This document shows, one piece after another, positions 44,620 to 54,033 of a DNA stretch of 64,000 bases (the stretch's first letter is position 1; each line of letters opens with the position of its first letter). Under the pieces are notes generated by a model. The model did no database searches. It had not been told where the DNA came from and worked only from the letters and a program-made list of their open reading frames with translations. The stretch lies in contig NZ_JAKGAR010000002.1 of NCBI RefSeq assembly GCF_021532625.1, positions 496,001-560,000 on the forward strand, written 5' to 3'. A program made the translations under genes and the position numbers. Origin of the DNA: Octadecabacter algicola. GTDB taxonomy: Bacteria > Pseudomonadota > Alphaproteobacteria > Rhodobacterales > Rhodobacteraceae.

Positions 44620-45678
44620 ATGTCTGGTGTAACACTTCAGAACGTAATCAAACGCTATGGCGATGTTCAGGTGATCCATGGGATCGATCTGGAAATCAAG
44701 GATGGTGAGTTCTGCGTCTTTGTAGGGCCATCGGGCTGTGGCAAGTCGACATTGTTGCGCATGGTTGCGGGCCTTGAGGAAACCACAGCAGGCGCAATGA
44801 CGATCGGTGAGAGAGACGTTACCGCGATGGACCCTGCCGAACGTGGTGTTGCGATGGTTTTCCAGACGTACGCGCTTTATCCGCATATGACGGTTAAGGA
44901 AAATATGGGGTTCGGGTTGAAAATGAACGGTCACCCGAAAGCCGAGATCGCCGAAAAAGTTGCTGAAGCTACCCGTATCCTAAAGCTTGAAGAATACCTC
45001 GACCGTAAACCGGCTGCTTTGTCCGGCGGCCAACGCCAGCGTGTTTCTATCGGGCGTGCGATTGTTCGCGGCCCGGAGGTGTTCTTGTTCGACGAACCGT
45101 TGTCCAACCTCGATGCCGAACTGCGTGTTGAAATGCGGGTCGAGATTGCGCGGCTTCACAAAGAGATCGGCGCGACCATGATCTACGTGACGCACGATCA
45201 AGTTGAGGCAATGACCTTGGCGGATAAGATTGTAGTGCTGCGCAGCGGTCGGATCGAACAGGTCGGCGCACCGCTGGACCTTTATCGGGATCCCGACAAC
45301 AAATTCGTTGCAGGATTTATCGGCTCACCTGCAATGAACTTCTTGGACGGCGTGGTGAAGAACGGTCAAGTTGAGGTGCCTGGCTTGCAGGCCAGTGTCA
45401 GCGTTCCCGTTACGCTTCCAGCCGAAGGAACTGAGGTGACCTTGGGTGTCCGTCCTGAACACATCACGATTGATCCTGCCGGTGATACGCACAGTATTGA
45501 CCTGACAGAAGCGCTGGGGGGTACGTCCTACGCCTACCTGATGTCTTCGACTGGCGAAAAGATTATCGTCGAAGAACATGGGGATGATCGCTCGCTTGCG
45601 GGTGGGCGCGTTGGCATCACATTCCCCGCAGAACGCACGATGTTGTTTGATCGTAAGACAGAAGCGCGGCTGCGGTAA
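44620..45678 (+). CDS. ABC transporter ATP-binding protein, UgpC/MsmX type
   Basis: A 352-residue sugar-importer ATPase: Walker [10 protein letters not shown] (about residues 37-45), Q-loop in [10 protein letters not shown], signature LSGGQRQR (about 135), Walker [13 protein letters not shown], switch His in VTHDQ, and the C-terminal regulatory TOBE-type domain. It supplies energy to the MalF/MalG permease encoded divergently; this transporter has no other ATPase gene nearby. AAAGGAAAA precedes the ATG. MsmX-type ATPases may serve several importers. Confidence 0.92.
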   Translation: MSGVTLQNVIKRYGDVQVIHGIDLEIKDGEFCVFVGPSGCGKSTLLRMVAGLEETTAGAMTIGERDVTAMDPAERGVAMVFQTYALYPHMTVKENMGFGLKMNGHPKAEIAEKVAEATRILKLEEYLDRKPAALSGGQRQRVSIGRAIVRGPEVFLFDEPLSNLDAELRVEMRVEIARLHKEIGATMIYVTHDQVEAMTLADKIVVLRSGRIEQVGAPLDLYRDPDNKFVAGFIGSPAMNFLDGVVKNGQVEVPGLQASVSVPVTLPAEGTEVTLGVRPEHITIDPAGDTHSIDLTEALGGTSYAYLMSSTGEKIIVEEHGDDRSLAGGRVGITFPAERTMLFDRKTEARLR

Positions 45679-45756
45679 CGGCACCCTAGCGCGGTAATTT
45701 TTGTGGGGTCCGGCCGCGTTTCGCAGTGGGGTGACGCAAATTGCCGCGCGGCATCC

Positions 45757-45772
45757 GTATACAACGGTATAC
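45757..45772. repeat. Two GTATAC palindromes one helical turn apart upstream of icd
   Basis: GTATAC occurs at 45757-45762 and again at 45767-45772, centres exactly 10 bases apart, 61-76 bases before the icd start. The second copy overlaps TATACT (45768-45773), a good -10 element. Spacing of one helical turn suggests a side-by-side regulator binding site over the icd promoter. No regulator is assigned. Confidence 0.45.
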
Positions 45773-45832
45773 TATCGACCTTTGCAATTGCTTCGGCTAA
45801 TAAGCCGTCAAACGTCATGCAAGGGGATTCCT

Positions 45833-48022
45833 ATGTCAGATATCATCTACACCAAAGTCGACGAAGCGCCAGAACTGGCATCCGCGTCGTTCCTGCCAAT
45901 CATTCAAAAATTCGCCGCGGCTGCTGGCGTGACAGTTGGCACCAAAGACATCAGCCTTGCTGGCCGCGTCCTGGCAACGTTCCCCGAGAAGTTGACCAAA
46001 GAGCAGTTTCAATCCGATGACCTGGCTGAACTGGGCCGTCTGGTGAAAACACCAGAAGCAAACGTCATCAAGCTCCCGAATATCTCTGCATCTGTTCCAC
46101 AGCTGAAAGCGGCGATTGCTGAACTTCAGGCCAACGGTTTTGACGTTCCTGATTATCCAGATGCGCCGACAACTGCAGAAGAAAAAGACATTCAGGCCCG
46201 TTACGACGGCATGAAGGGTTCCGCTGTGAACCCTGTTCTGCGCGAAGGGAACTCGGATCGTCGCGCGGCCAAGGCTGTTAAGACATTCGCACAAAACAAC
46301 CCGCACCGCATGGGTGAGTGGACAGCCGACAGCAAGACCAAGGTGTCGTCTATGTCCGGCAATGATTTCTTCTCCAACGAAGTGTCTGCGACACTTGATA
46401 AAGAAGCGACAGCGAAAATCGTTCTGGTCACAGACGCAGGCGAAACTGTTCTAAAAGAAGGCGTTTCCTACCCTGCAGGCACCGTCGTTGACGCAACATT
46501 CATGTCTGCTGCAGCGCTTGACGCGTTCTTGGCCGAGCAGATTGAAGACACAGCCAAAGACGGCACGTTGTTTTCGCTCCACATGAAGGCAACGATGATG
46601 AAGGTCTCTGACCCGATCATCTTCGGCCACGCAGTGAAAGCATTCCTCGCGCCTGTCTTTGAAAAGCACGGCGCAGCGATGGCCGATCTGGGGGTGAACC
46701 CAAACGCCGGTTTGGGTGATCTGTTGGCGCGTATTGACGGTAATGCAGACATCAAAGCAGACATCGAAGCTTGCATGGCAGCCCGCCCACCGATGTACAT
46801 GGTTGATTCCGACAAAGGCATCACCAACCTGCACGTCTCTTCTGACGTTATCATCGATGCATCCATGCCAGCCCTGATCCGCGCAGGCGGCAAAGGCTGG
46901 GGCCCAGATGGCAAAGAAGGGGACAGCAACTGCGTGATCCCAGACAATTCCTATGCACCTGTATACGACGAGACCATCAAGTTCTTCAAAGAGAACGGCA
47001 AGCTGAACCCTGCTACTGCAGGCACAGTTCAGAACATTGGTCTGATGGCGCAAAAAGCGGAAGAGTACGGCTCCCACCCGACAACGTTCGAAATGCCAGA
47101 GGCTGGCACAGTCAAGATGATCCTTGATGACGGCACAGTCCTGCACGAGCACAAAGTTGAAGCAAACGATATCTGGCGTTCTGCGTCTGCGCGCAAAGCG
47201 CCGATCGAAGACTGGGTAAACCTTGCGATTGACCGTCAAAAGGCCGAAGGCTGCGAAGCGATCTTCTGGCTGGACGCGAACCGCGCCCACGATGCTGAAC
47301 TGATCAAATACGTTACGCCAATCCTTGAGGCCAAAGGCGTTGCAGATAAATTCACCATCATGGCACCACGCGAAGCAACGCGCGCCTCGCTCGAAACTAT
47401 CACAGCGGGTAAGAATTCCATTGCGATCACAGGCAACGTTCTGCGCGACTACCTGACCGATCTGTTCCCGATCCTAGAACTGGCGACATCCGCAAAGATG
47501 CTTTCTATCGTGAAATTGATGAACGGCGGCGGCCTTTTTGAAACCGGCGCTGGTGGTTCCGCACCTAAGCACGTTCAGCAGCTGGTCGAAGAAAGCCACC
47601 TGCGTTGGGACAGCCTTGGCGAATTCTGTGCGCTGGGCGAAAGCCTTCAGTTCTTGGCAGATGCCAAGGGCAACGAAAAGGCCCGTGTTTTGGGGCAGGC
47701 GGTTGATGCTGCGACGCAGGGCATCCTCGACAATAGCCGTTCACCGTCCCGCAAGGTGGGTGAGCCTGACAACCGTGACAGCCACTACTGGTTTGCACGC
47801 TACTGGGCCGAAGCCCTTGCGGCGCAGAACAGCGACGCTGACATGGCTGCGCATTTCGCACCAATCGCAACGGCGCTGGCTGACGGCGAAACTGCGATCC
47901 TCGCCGAACTTGCTGCAGCACAGGGCGGCGCAGCTGATCTGGGCGGCTACTACCGTACAGACACAGCAAAAACAGAAGCAGTTATGCGCCCGTCTGCAAC
48001 GCTGAACGCCATTATCGGCTAA
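45833..48022 (+). CDS. icd: NADP-dependent isocitrate dehydrogenase, monomeric type
   Basis: A 729-residue monomeric isocitrate dehydrogenase, the large single-chain type (about 740 residues) unlike the dimeric 400-residue form. Characteristic stretches are the start [28 protein letters not shown] near residue 136, and [11 protein letters not shown] near 370. It makes 2-oxoglutarate and NADPH in the TCA cycle; 2-oxoglutarate is also the cosubstrate of the two oxygenases in the window. Start at 45833 with AAGGGGA 5 bases upstream; the frame runs further back but through the promoter. Own transcription unit with a strong terminator. Confidence 0.95.
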   Translation: MSDIIYTKVDEAPELASASFLPIIQKFAAAAGVTVGTKDISLAGRVLATFPEKLTKEQFQSDDLAELGRLVKTPEANVIKLPNISASVPQLKAAIAELQANGFDVPDYPDAPTTAEEKDIQARYDGMKGSAVNPVLREGNSDRRAAKAVKTFAQNNPHRMGEWTADSKTKVSSMSGNDFFSNEVSATLDKEATAKIVLVTDAGETVLKEGVSYPAGTVVDATFMSAAALDAFLAEQIEDTAKDGTLFSLHMKATMMKVSDPIIFGHAVKAFLAPVFEKHGAAMADLGVNPNAGLGDLLARIDGNADIKADIEACMAARPPMYMVDSDKGITNLHVSSDVIIDASMPALIRAGGKGWGPDGKEGDSNCVIPDNSYAPVYDETIKFFKENGKLNPATAGTVQNIGLMAQKAEEYGSHPTTFEMPEAGTVKMILDDGTVLHEHKVEANDIWRSASARKAPIEDWVNLAIDRQKAEGCEAIFWLDANRAHDAELIKYVTPILEAKGVADKFTIMAPREATRASLETITAGKNSIAITGNVLRDYLTDLFPILELATSAKMLSIVKLMNGGGLFETGAGGSAPKHVQQLVEESHLRWDSLGEFCALGESLQFLADAKGNEKARVLGQAVDAATQGILDNSRSPSRKVGEPDNRDSHYWFARYWAEALAAQNSDADMAAHFAPIATALADGETAILAELAAAQGGAADLGGYYRTDTAKTEAVMRPSATLNAIIG

Positions 48023-48042
48023 GTCGTTAGACACTTAATCTA

Positions 48043-48077
48043 GGCCGCGCGTTCACATCGAACGCGCGGCCTTTTTT
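48043..48077 (+). terminator. Rho-independent terminator of icd
   Basis: A perfect 12-base-pair stem (48043-48054 with 48060-48071), loop ACATC, followed at once by T6 (48072-48077). One of the clearest terminators in the window. Confidence 0.95.
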
Positions 48078-48155
48078 GTGCGCTCATTCTTCAAAGTGCG
48101 ATTGAGGTTGTTTGCCGCTTCACTAAGGCTCCCCTTGAGCTAAGGGAGTGAAGAG

Positions 48156-48224
48156 ATGGTAAGACATTTAAAGAAAACCGCTTTGGTCGCACCACTTCAG
48201 TCTGAGAAATCGCCGTGTTGGTGA
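48156..48224 (+). other. Possible 22-codon ORF in the icd-FAH intergenic region
   Basis: The 219 bases between the icd terminator and the FAH-family stop hold no recognised gene. One short frame (ATG 48156, TGA 48222-48224; MVRHLKKTALVAPL...) has GGGAG 10 bases upstream and a basic N-terminus. There is no homology I can name and no promoter I can show, so this may be chance. Confidence 0.15.
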
Positions 48225-48296
48225 CCTATCTGGCCTGAGATAAAAGCAGACACAAAACGGGCGTGGCTCATGTGATCGACGGGGGCGAACGTCTGA

Positions 48297-49154
48297 TCAG
48301 TCCGCATTGCGCACTGATTGCGTTTGAACACCCAGACCATCGATGCCAAGGCGCATCGTTTCGCCGCCCTTCAGGTATTTCTGTGGCGTCAGGCCCATCC
48401 CAACGCCGGGGGGCGTGCCTGTTGAAATCAGGTCACCCGGTTGTAGGCTCATGAACTGTGAACAATAAGCAATTAGGTGCGGGACTTTGTAGACCATCGT
48501 CGCCGTGGATCCGTTTTGGTGGCGGGTGCCGTCCACTTCTAGCCACATCGCGAGGTCGTCGTAGTTGCCAGCTTCATCCGGCGTCACAAGCCAAGGGCCG
48601 ATAGGGCCGAATGTGTCGCAGCCCTTACCCTTGTCCCACGTGCCCGAACGTTCAATTTGGTAGGCGCGCTCTGACACGTCATTGATGACACAGAACCCTG
48701 CCACGTGGTCCATCGCGTCGGCCTCGTCGATGTAGGATCCGCCCTTACCGATTACGATGCCTAGCTCTACTTCCCAGTCTGTCTTTTCAGACCCACGCGG
48801 AATGACGACATCATCGTCAGGGCCAACAATAGACGACGTCCATTTGCTGAAGATCACTGGCTCGGGTGGTACTTCTAGACCGCTTTCAGCGGCGTGATCG
48901 GCGTAGTTCAGACCGATACAAACGAACTTTCCAGAGTGGCCCACACAGGCCCCAAGGCGCAGATCATCTTGTGGGGTGCCAGCCACGACAGGCAAAGTTG
49001 AAACATCCACCCCCTTCAGGCGGTCGATAGTTTCTGGCAGCAACGTGTCGCCTGCGATGTCATCGACATGCCCGGATAGATCACGCACACGACCGTCCAC
49101 ATCTAGGCAACCGGGTTTTTCTTGGCCGACCGGGCCATAGCGCAATAACTTCAT
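48297..49154 (-). CDS. Fumarylacetoacetate hydrolase (FAH) family protein
   Basis: A 285-residue FAH-superfamily enzyme. The C-terminal domain has the family core CIGLNYADHAAE (about residues 80-91), KWTSSIVGPDD, metal ligands in DWEVELGIVIGK (about 120-131) and GDLISTGTPPGVG (about 245). Closest in form to 2,4-diketo-3-deoxy-L-fuconate hydrolase and related 2-keto-acid hydrolases or decarboxylases, which break carbon-carbon bonds of dioxo acids with Mg2+. It stands alone between icd and a LysR gene, so the context gives no substrate. Confidence 0.87.
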   Translation of the reverse strand: MKLLRYGPVGQEKPGCLDVDGRVRDLSGHVDDIAGDTLLPETIDRLKGVDVSTLPVVAGTPQDDLRLGACVGHSGKFVCIGLNYADHAAESGLEVPPEPVIFSKWTSSIVGPDDDVVIPRGSEKTDWEVELGIVIGKGGSYIDEADAMDHVAGFCVINDVSERAYQIERSGTWDKGKGCDTFGPIGPWLVTPDEAGNYDDLAMWLEVDGTRHQNGSTATMVYKVPHLIAYCSQFMSLQPGDLISTGTPPGVGMGLTPQKYLKGGETMRLGIDGLGVQTQSVRNAD

Positions 49155-49240
49155 GGGATCCTCAGGTGCTCGTGTTTCGTGTTCCTATCTTTCTGGGACG
49201 CAGAGAACGGCAATGCAAGGAACATGAGGTAGCTGCGGAT

Positions 49241-50140
49241 CTATACTGCCTGCGCCTCAAGCCGTTCGACTTCGCTTCGCACCCCGCTCACGAGCGCCTT
49301 GGCAAATCGCGCCAAGCGCTGGTTTCGTTGATCATCCGCGTGGCGGATTAGATAGAACGATCGGGTAAGGCTGACGTGATCGGTCAAGATACGCCGCACG
49401 TCCTGTGTCGCGGGGAGCGAAAAGTCATGCATGACTCCGACGCCACCTGCTTGTTGAATCATGTTAACTTGCACGGACACAGAGTTGGATGCCATCGGCA
49501 CTCGGCTTTGACCAATTTCAGCAAGATAATCCAATTCACGGTCAAAAATCATATCGGGGATATAGCCGACCATCCGATGAGATTTGAGATCCGCGATATT
49601 GGAAATCGGCGAGCGGGTCGCAAGGTAGCGGGCCGATGCGGCCAGGTGCAGTTTGTAGTCGGTAATTTTTTGCACAACCAACCGGCCGGCCGTCGGGGCG
49701 CTTACGCCGATGGCCATATCGGCTTCGCGACGGGACAGGTTAAAAACACGGGGCAGGGCGACAATCTGGATGTCGAGTTCTGGGTTGTCTTCTACGATGT
49801 GCGCGCAGACCTGCGGTAAGACGAAGTTCGCGCAGCCATCAGGCGCGCCGATCCGGATTTGCCCGCTTAGGTGGTCGCTTTGGTCCGCGACGTCCGCTGT
49901 CGCGAGGATCATCGCCTGTTCGGCAGCTTCGGCGCGGGCGAACAGTTGTTCACCTGCGGCGGTCAGTGCGTAACCCTGCGGTGATTTAACAAACAACGCG
50001 ACCTGCAGTGCCTTTTCCAGCCTAGCCACACGCCGGCCTAATGTTGCGGGGTCTAGTCGAACCACCTTACCCGCCCCTGACAACCCCTGTTCGCGGGCCA
50101 CGGCCAGAAACAGCCTTAGATCATCCCAGTTGTGTGCCAC
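49241..50140 (-). CDS. LysR-family regulator of the mmsA operon
   Basis: A 299-residue LysR regulator. N-terminal helix-turn-helix: LRLFLAVAREQGLSGAGKVVRLDPATLGRRVARLE region (residues 8-42), then the co-inducer domain. The start is put at GTG 50140 (MAHNWDDLRLF), which gives the normal LysR N-terminus; the ATG-proximal frame from 50263 would cross the promoter and the mmsA start. It diverges from mmsA with a strong palindrome at 50168-50187 between them, the usual LysR layout, so it probably controls mmsA and the acyl-CoA dehydrogenase. The inducer is likely a valine-degradation intermediate. Confidence 0.86.
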   Translation of the reverse strand: MAHNWDDLRLFLAVAREQGLSGAGKVVRLDPATLGRRVARLEKALQVALFVKSPQGYALTAAGEQLFARAEAAEQAMILATADVADQSDHLSGQIRIGAPDGCANFVLPQVCAHIVEDNPELDIQIVALPRVFNLSRREADMAIGVSAPTAGRLVVQKITDYKLHLAASARYLATRSPISNIADLKSHRMVGYIPDMIFDRELDYLAEIGQSRVPMASNSVSVQVNMIQQAGGVGVMHDFSLPATQDVRRILTDHVSLTRSFYLIRHADDQRNQRLARFAKALVSGVRSEVERLEAQAV

Positions 50141-50167
50141 GTCGGTTTCCAATTCTATACCAGTAAG

Positions 50168-50187
50168 GCTTTGCAGAAATGCAAAGC
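50168..50187. promoter_or_regulatory. LysR-type operator between the regulator and mmsA
   Basis: GCTTTGCA-GAAA-TGCAAAGC is a perfect inverted repeat with 8-base arms. It contains a T-N11-A box (50171 to 50183), the LysR signature. It lies 28 bases before the regulator GTG and 76 bases before the mmsA ATG. Confidence 0.8.
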
Positions 50188-50262
50188 TATTTTGAAATCT
50201 TGCCTCTTTCGCAGGCCTTTTTGCAAGGGTATCGTTGTGCCAAATCTGATAGGAGCACGGCA

Positions 50263-51762
50263 ATGCAAGAACTCACGCACTATATGAACGGCGCCCACGT
50301 CAAAGGGACTTCTGGTCGTTTTTCTGATGTTATGAACCCCGCAACTGGTGAAGTGCAGGCAAAATGCCCGCTGGCCAGCGTAGAAGAGATGGACCAAGCG
50401 GTGAAGTTCGCGCAGGCTGCACAACCAGCGTGGGCCGCGACCAACCCACAGCGCCGCGCCCGTGTTCTAATGAAATTCGTCGGGCTATTGAACGACAACA
50501 TGGACAAGCTTGCAGAAGCCCTGAGCCGCGAGCACGGCAAGACCCTGCCGGATGCGGCTGGCGATGTGCAGCGTGGCCTTGAAGTGGTTGAGTACTGCAT
50601 CGGCGCACCAGAACTGCTTAAGGGGGATTTTACCGACAGCGCTGGCCCCGGTATTGATATGTATTCTATGCGTCAGGCTTTGGGTGTCACGGCTGGTATT
50701 ACGCCATTCAACTTCCCTGCGATGATCCCGATGTGGATGTTCGCGCCAGCCATTGCGTGTGGCAATGCGTTTATCCTGAAACCGTCCGAACGTGATCCGT
50801 CCGTGCCACTGATGCTGGCCGAATTGATGGAAGAAGCAGGTCTGCCAAAAGGCATCCTGCAGGTCGTAAACGGGGACAAAGAAGCCGTGGATGCAATCCT
50901 GCATCACGACGTAATCCAGTCTGTCGGCTTTGTTGGTTCAACACCGATCGCCGAATACATCTATTCAACGGGCTGTGCTAACGGCAAACGCGTCCAGTGT
51001 TTCGGTGGTGCGAAAAACCACATGATCATTATGCCGGATGCGGACATGGATCAGGCTGCTGACGCACTGGTTGGTGCTGGGTACGGTGCAGCTGGTGAAC
51101 GCTGCATGGCGATTTCCGTCGCGGTTCCAGTGGGCGACGAAACCGCGGATCGCTTGATTGAAAAATTGGTGCCACGTATCGAAGCACTGAAAGTCGGCCC
51201 TTATACGTCCGGTGCGGATGTGGATTACGGCCCAGTCGTTACTGGCGCTGCCAAAGCCAACATCGAACGTCTTGTGCAGACGGGCATAGATCAAGGTGCG
51301 GAACTGGTCGTTGATGGGCGTGACTTCAAGCTGCAGGGTTATGAGGACGGCTATTTTATTGGGCCGCACCTTTTCGATAAAGCCACCAAAGACATGGACA
51401 TCTATAAGCACGAGATTTTCGGACCTGTGCTGACATGTGTTCGCGCCCAATCCTATGAAGAGGCAATCGGCCTTGCGATGGATCATGAATACGGCAATGG
51501 CACCGCGATCTATACGCGGGATGGCGATGCGGCACGCGATTTCGCGAACCGGATCAATGTTGGCATGGTCGGGATCAACGTACCGATCCCAGTGCCGCTG
51601 GCTTATCACACCTTTGGCGGCTGGAAGAAATCCGTGTTCGGCGATTTGAACCAGCACGGGCCGGACGCGTTTAAGTTCTACACACGCACCAAAACTGTCA
51701 CCGCGCGTTGGCCATCGGGCATCAAAGAAGGCGGCGAATTTTCTATCCCAGTGATGGAATAA
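50263..51762 (+). CDS. mmsA: Methylmalonate-semialdehyde dehydrogenase (CoA-acylating)
   Basis: A 499-residue aldehyde dehydrogenase of the MmsA/IolA group. Catalytic Cys is in GAAGERCMAISVAVP (about residue 285). It has the group-typical KPSERDPSVPLMLAEL (about 173) and FGGWKKSVFGDLNQHGPD (about 453). It makes propionyl-CoA or acetyl-CoA from methylmalonate or malonate semialdehyde. It is paired with an acyl-CoA dehydrogenase, as in valine breakdown. The inositol locus here lacks iolA, so this enzyme could also finish inositol breakdown. AGGAG lies 7 bases upstream of the ATG. Confidence 0.94.
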   Translation: MQELTHYMNGAHVKGTSGRFSDVMNPATGEVQAKCPLASVEEMDQAVKFAQAAQPAWAATNPQRRARVLMKFVGLLNDNMDKLAEALSREHGKTLPDAAGDVQRGLEVVEYCIGAPELLKGDFTDSAGPGIDMYSMRQALGVTAGITPFNFPAMIPMWMFAPAIACGNAFILKPSERDPSVPLMLAELMEEAGLPKGILQVVNGDKEAVDAILHHDVIQSVGFVGSTPIAEYIYSTGCANGKRVQCFGGAKNHMIIMPDADMDQAADALVGAGYGAAGERCMAISVAVPVGDETADRLIEKLVPRIEALKVGPYTSGADVDYGPVVTGAAKANIERLVQTGIDQGAELVVDGRDFKLQGYEDGYFIGPHLFDKATKDMDIYKHEIFGPVLTCVRAQSYEEAIGLAMDHEYGNGTAIYTRDGDAARDFANRINVGMVGINVPIPVPLAYHTFGGWKKSVFGDLNQHGPDAFKFYTRTKTVTARWPSGIKEGGEFSIPVME

Positions 51763-51781
51763 GAACCAAAAGGAGGGCGTC

Positions 51782-52927
51782 ATGGACTTTGCATTAACTG
51801 AAGAACAGACTGCGATATTCGACATGGCCTATCAGTTTGGCCAAGAGCACATCGCGCCCTTCGCGGCGGAATGGGAAAAACAAGGTACTATCCCGAAAGA
51901 GCTTTGGTCCGAGGTTGCGGCCTTGGGTCTTGCTGGGTGCTACGTCTCTGAGGAGTTCGGCGGATCCGGTCTGTCCCGACTGGATGCAACGATGGTGTTT
52001 GAAGCCCTTTCTATGGCTTGTCCGTCGGTCGCCTCGTTCATTTCGATTCACAACATGTGTGCAGGGATGATCGACAAATTCGGGTCCGAAGGCATGAAAT
52101 CCGAATGGCTTCCTAAGTTATGCAGCATGGAAAAGGTCGCGTCCTATTGTTTGACAGAACCGGGGTCCGGGTCAGATGCGGCGGCATTGCGCACAAAGGC
52201 GGAAAAGAGTGATGGGGGATATGTGCTGTCAGGCACCAAAGCGTTCATTTCTGGCGGCGGTTATTCTGATGTCTATCTTACCATGGTGCGCACGGGCGAG
52301 AACGGCCCGCGTGGTATTTCCGCAGTCTTGGTCGAAGACGGCACCGATGGTCTATCGTTTGGTGCACTAGAAGAAAAAATGGGTTGGCGGGCGCAACCGA
52401 CACGACAAGTGCAGTTCGATGCCTGTGCTGTGCCCGCCGCCAATTTGGTTGGCGAAGAAGGCCGTGGTTTTAGCTATGCCATGGCGGGTCTTGATGGTGG
52501 ACGACTGAACATCGCCGCGTCGGCATTGGGGGGGGCGCAGGCGGCTTTGGATGCGGCGTTGAATTATACCGGTGAGCGCAAGGCGTTCGGCAAGACGATT
52601 GATCAGTTCCAAGCCTTACAGTTCAAACTTGCCGAGATGGAGATTAAACTACAGGCGGCGCGGGTGTTCCTGCGTCAGGCCGCGTGGAAGCTGGACACAA
52701 GCGCCCACGACCGCGTGAAACACTGCGCCATGGCGAAAACTTTTGTTACCGATGTTGCGTTTGAAGTGACCAACGACGCGCTGCAGCTGCATGGCGGGTA
52801 CGGCTATCTGGCAGACTACGGGATAGAAAAAATCCTACGTGATTTGCGGGTTCATCAAATTCTTGAAGGCACCAATGAAATCATGCACCTGATCGTGTCG
52901 CGCCAGATGATCGAAGACCGCGGCTAA
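51782..52927 (+). CDS. Acyl-CoA dehydrogenase, probably isobutyryl-CoA
   Basis: A 381-residue FAD acyl-CoA dehydrogenase: YCLTEPGSGSDAAA (about residues 121-134) and the catalytic Glu in LEGTNEIMHLI (about 362). Next to mmsA it most likely oxidises isobutyryl-CoA (ACAD8-like) in valine breakdown; other short-chain substrates are possible. AGGAGGG precedes the ATG, 19 bases after mmsA. Its last 4 bases overlap the stop of the convergent nagA gene. Confidence 0.9.
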   Translation: MDFALTEEQTAIFDMAYQFGQEHIAPFAAEWEKQGTIPKELWSEVAALGLAGCYVSEEFGGSGLSRLDATMVFEALSMACPSVASFISIHNMCAGMIDKFGSEGMKSEWLPKLCSMEKVASYCLTEPGSGSDAAALRTKAEKSDGGYVLSGTKAFISGGGYSDVYLTMVRTGENGPRGISAVLVEDGTDGLSFGALEEKMGWRAQPTRQVQFDACAVPAANLVGEEGRGFSYAMAGLDGGRLNIAASALGGAQAALDAALNYTGERKAFGKTIDQFQALQFKLAEMEIKLQAARVFLRQAAWKLDTSAHDRVKHCAMAKTFVTDVAFEVTNDALQLHGGYGYLADYGIEKILRDLRVHQILEGTNEIMHLIVSRQMIEDRG

Positions 52928-54033
52928 GTGACCGCGCTCAACGGACCTTGGAAATCGAGGCTCGGTGACAACAGTATTACGTCTCCGATCTCGCGACCGA
53001 TTATCGTCGCAAGGTCAGGTCTGCCGATGAATGTCGCAGGTGTCGTTACTGCCATCCGCAACGCGGCTTGCAGGCCTAACCCGACATCGCGCACCAACCG
53101 CTGAACCCCTTGGGCTTGGGATACATGTGCGCCTGCTAGGTTGCCCTCGGAATTGACGAGTTTGCCGTCCATAACGGTGATCGTGTCGCCGTAGAGATCG
53201 AAATGATCTGGCCCTCCAACCGTCGCCATAGCATCCGAGACTAGGAACATGCGGTCAGGGCAGGGACGCGCGCGGATCGCCAATGCTAGCATTTCGTTCG
53301 ATACATGATGCCCATCGCAAATGACGCCGATGTGGCAATCCGAATTGATCAAGGCCCCCACCGCGCCGGGCGCGCGGCCCGTCATCTGGGACATGGCATT
53401 GAACAAATGGGTACCGCAGGTGGCGCCTGCTTTAATAGCATTAGTGATCGTTTGCGCCGAAGCATCGGTGTGGCCCAAGGAGACTATGGCTCCCATTGTG
53501 ACCAGCGCTGAAATCTGGGCCATCTGTGCAGCCTCTGGCGCGAGAGTAATCTTCACGGGCATGCCTGCTGCGTGCAAACCTGCAATGACATCAATAGTGC
53601 GATCATCCAGATCGCGAATGAAATCGGCAGAGTGCGTTCCGCGACGAGCCAATGAAATATGCGGCCCTTCGATATGCAATCCGATGATGCCATCTTGTCC
53701 AAAGGCTGCAACTGCAGCACTGGCAGCTTGGTCCAAAACATCTGGGTGATCGGTGATGACAGTCGGCAGAATGGCGACTGTGCCAAGTCCACGATGGGCC
53801 GCCGCGATGGACTTTAGCCCGTCTGGGGTAGGGGTGCTGTTGACCATGACGCCGCCACCGCCATTCACTTGAAGGTCGACGAAACCGGGGGTCAGGGTGC
53901 CGCGAAACGCCAGTGCCGACCTTGGTACGGGCGCGATTTCAGTCACTTTTCGATCCTGCACACGCACGGCCAAACCATCGTGCAACGTTGTTCCATCAAA
54001 AAGTTGGTCAGGGGCGATCCATGTATCAGTCAT
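52924..54033 (-). CDS. nagA: N-acetylglucosamine-6-phosphate deacetylase
   Basis: A 369-residue amidohydrolase of the NagA family. Motifs: FVDLQVNGGGG (about residue 53), metal-binding Glu in LHIEGPHIS (about 122), CGTHLFNAM (about 206) and catalytic Asp in LVSDAMATVG (about 265). It removes acetate from GlcNAc-6-phosphate made by the kinase encoded just upstream. Start at 54033 (MTDTWIAPDQ) overlaps the nagK end by 8 bases; an in-frame ATG at 54054 would add 7 residues. No nagB or GlcNAc transporter is in the window. Confidence 0.92.
   Translation of the reverse strand: MTDTWIAPDQLFDGTTLHDGLAVRVQDRKVTEIAPVPRSALAFRGTLTPGFVDLQVNGGGGVMVNSTPTPDGLKSIAAAHRGLGTVAILPTVITDHPDVLDQAASAAVAAFGQDGIIGLHIEGPHISLARRGTHSADFIRDLDDRTIDVIAGLHAAGMPVKITLAPEAAQMAQISALVTMGAIVSLGHTDASAQTITNAIKAGATCGTHLFNAMSQMTGRAPGAVGALINSDCHIGVICDGHHVSNEMLALAIRARPCPDRMFLVSDAMATVGGPDHFDLYGDTITVMDGKLVNSEGNLAGAHVSQAQGVQRLVRDVGLGLQAALRMAVTTPATFIGRPDLATIIGREIGDVILLSPSLDFQGPLSAVT

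Noticed and set aside
46451-47290. 279-codon frame antisense to icd
   Set aside because: A Cys/Val-rich shadow of the conserved isocitrate dehydrogenase; no domain and no ribosome-binding site.
50965-51825. 286-codon frame antisense to mmsA
   Set aside because: A shadow of a well-conserved aldehyde dehydrogenase gene, overlapping its full active-site region.
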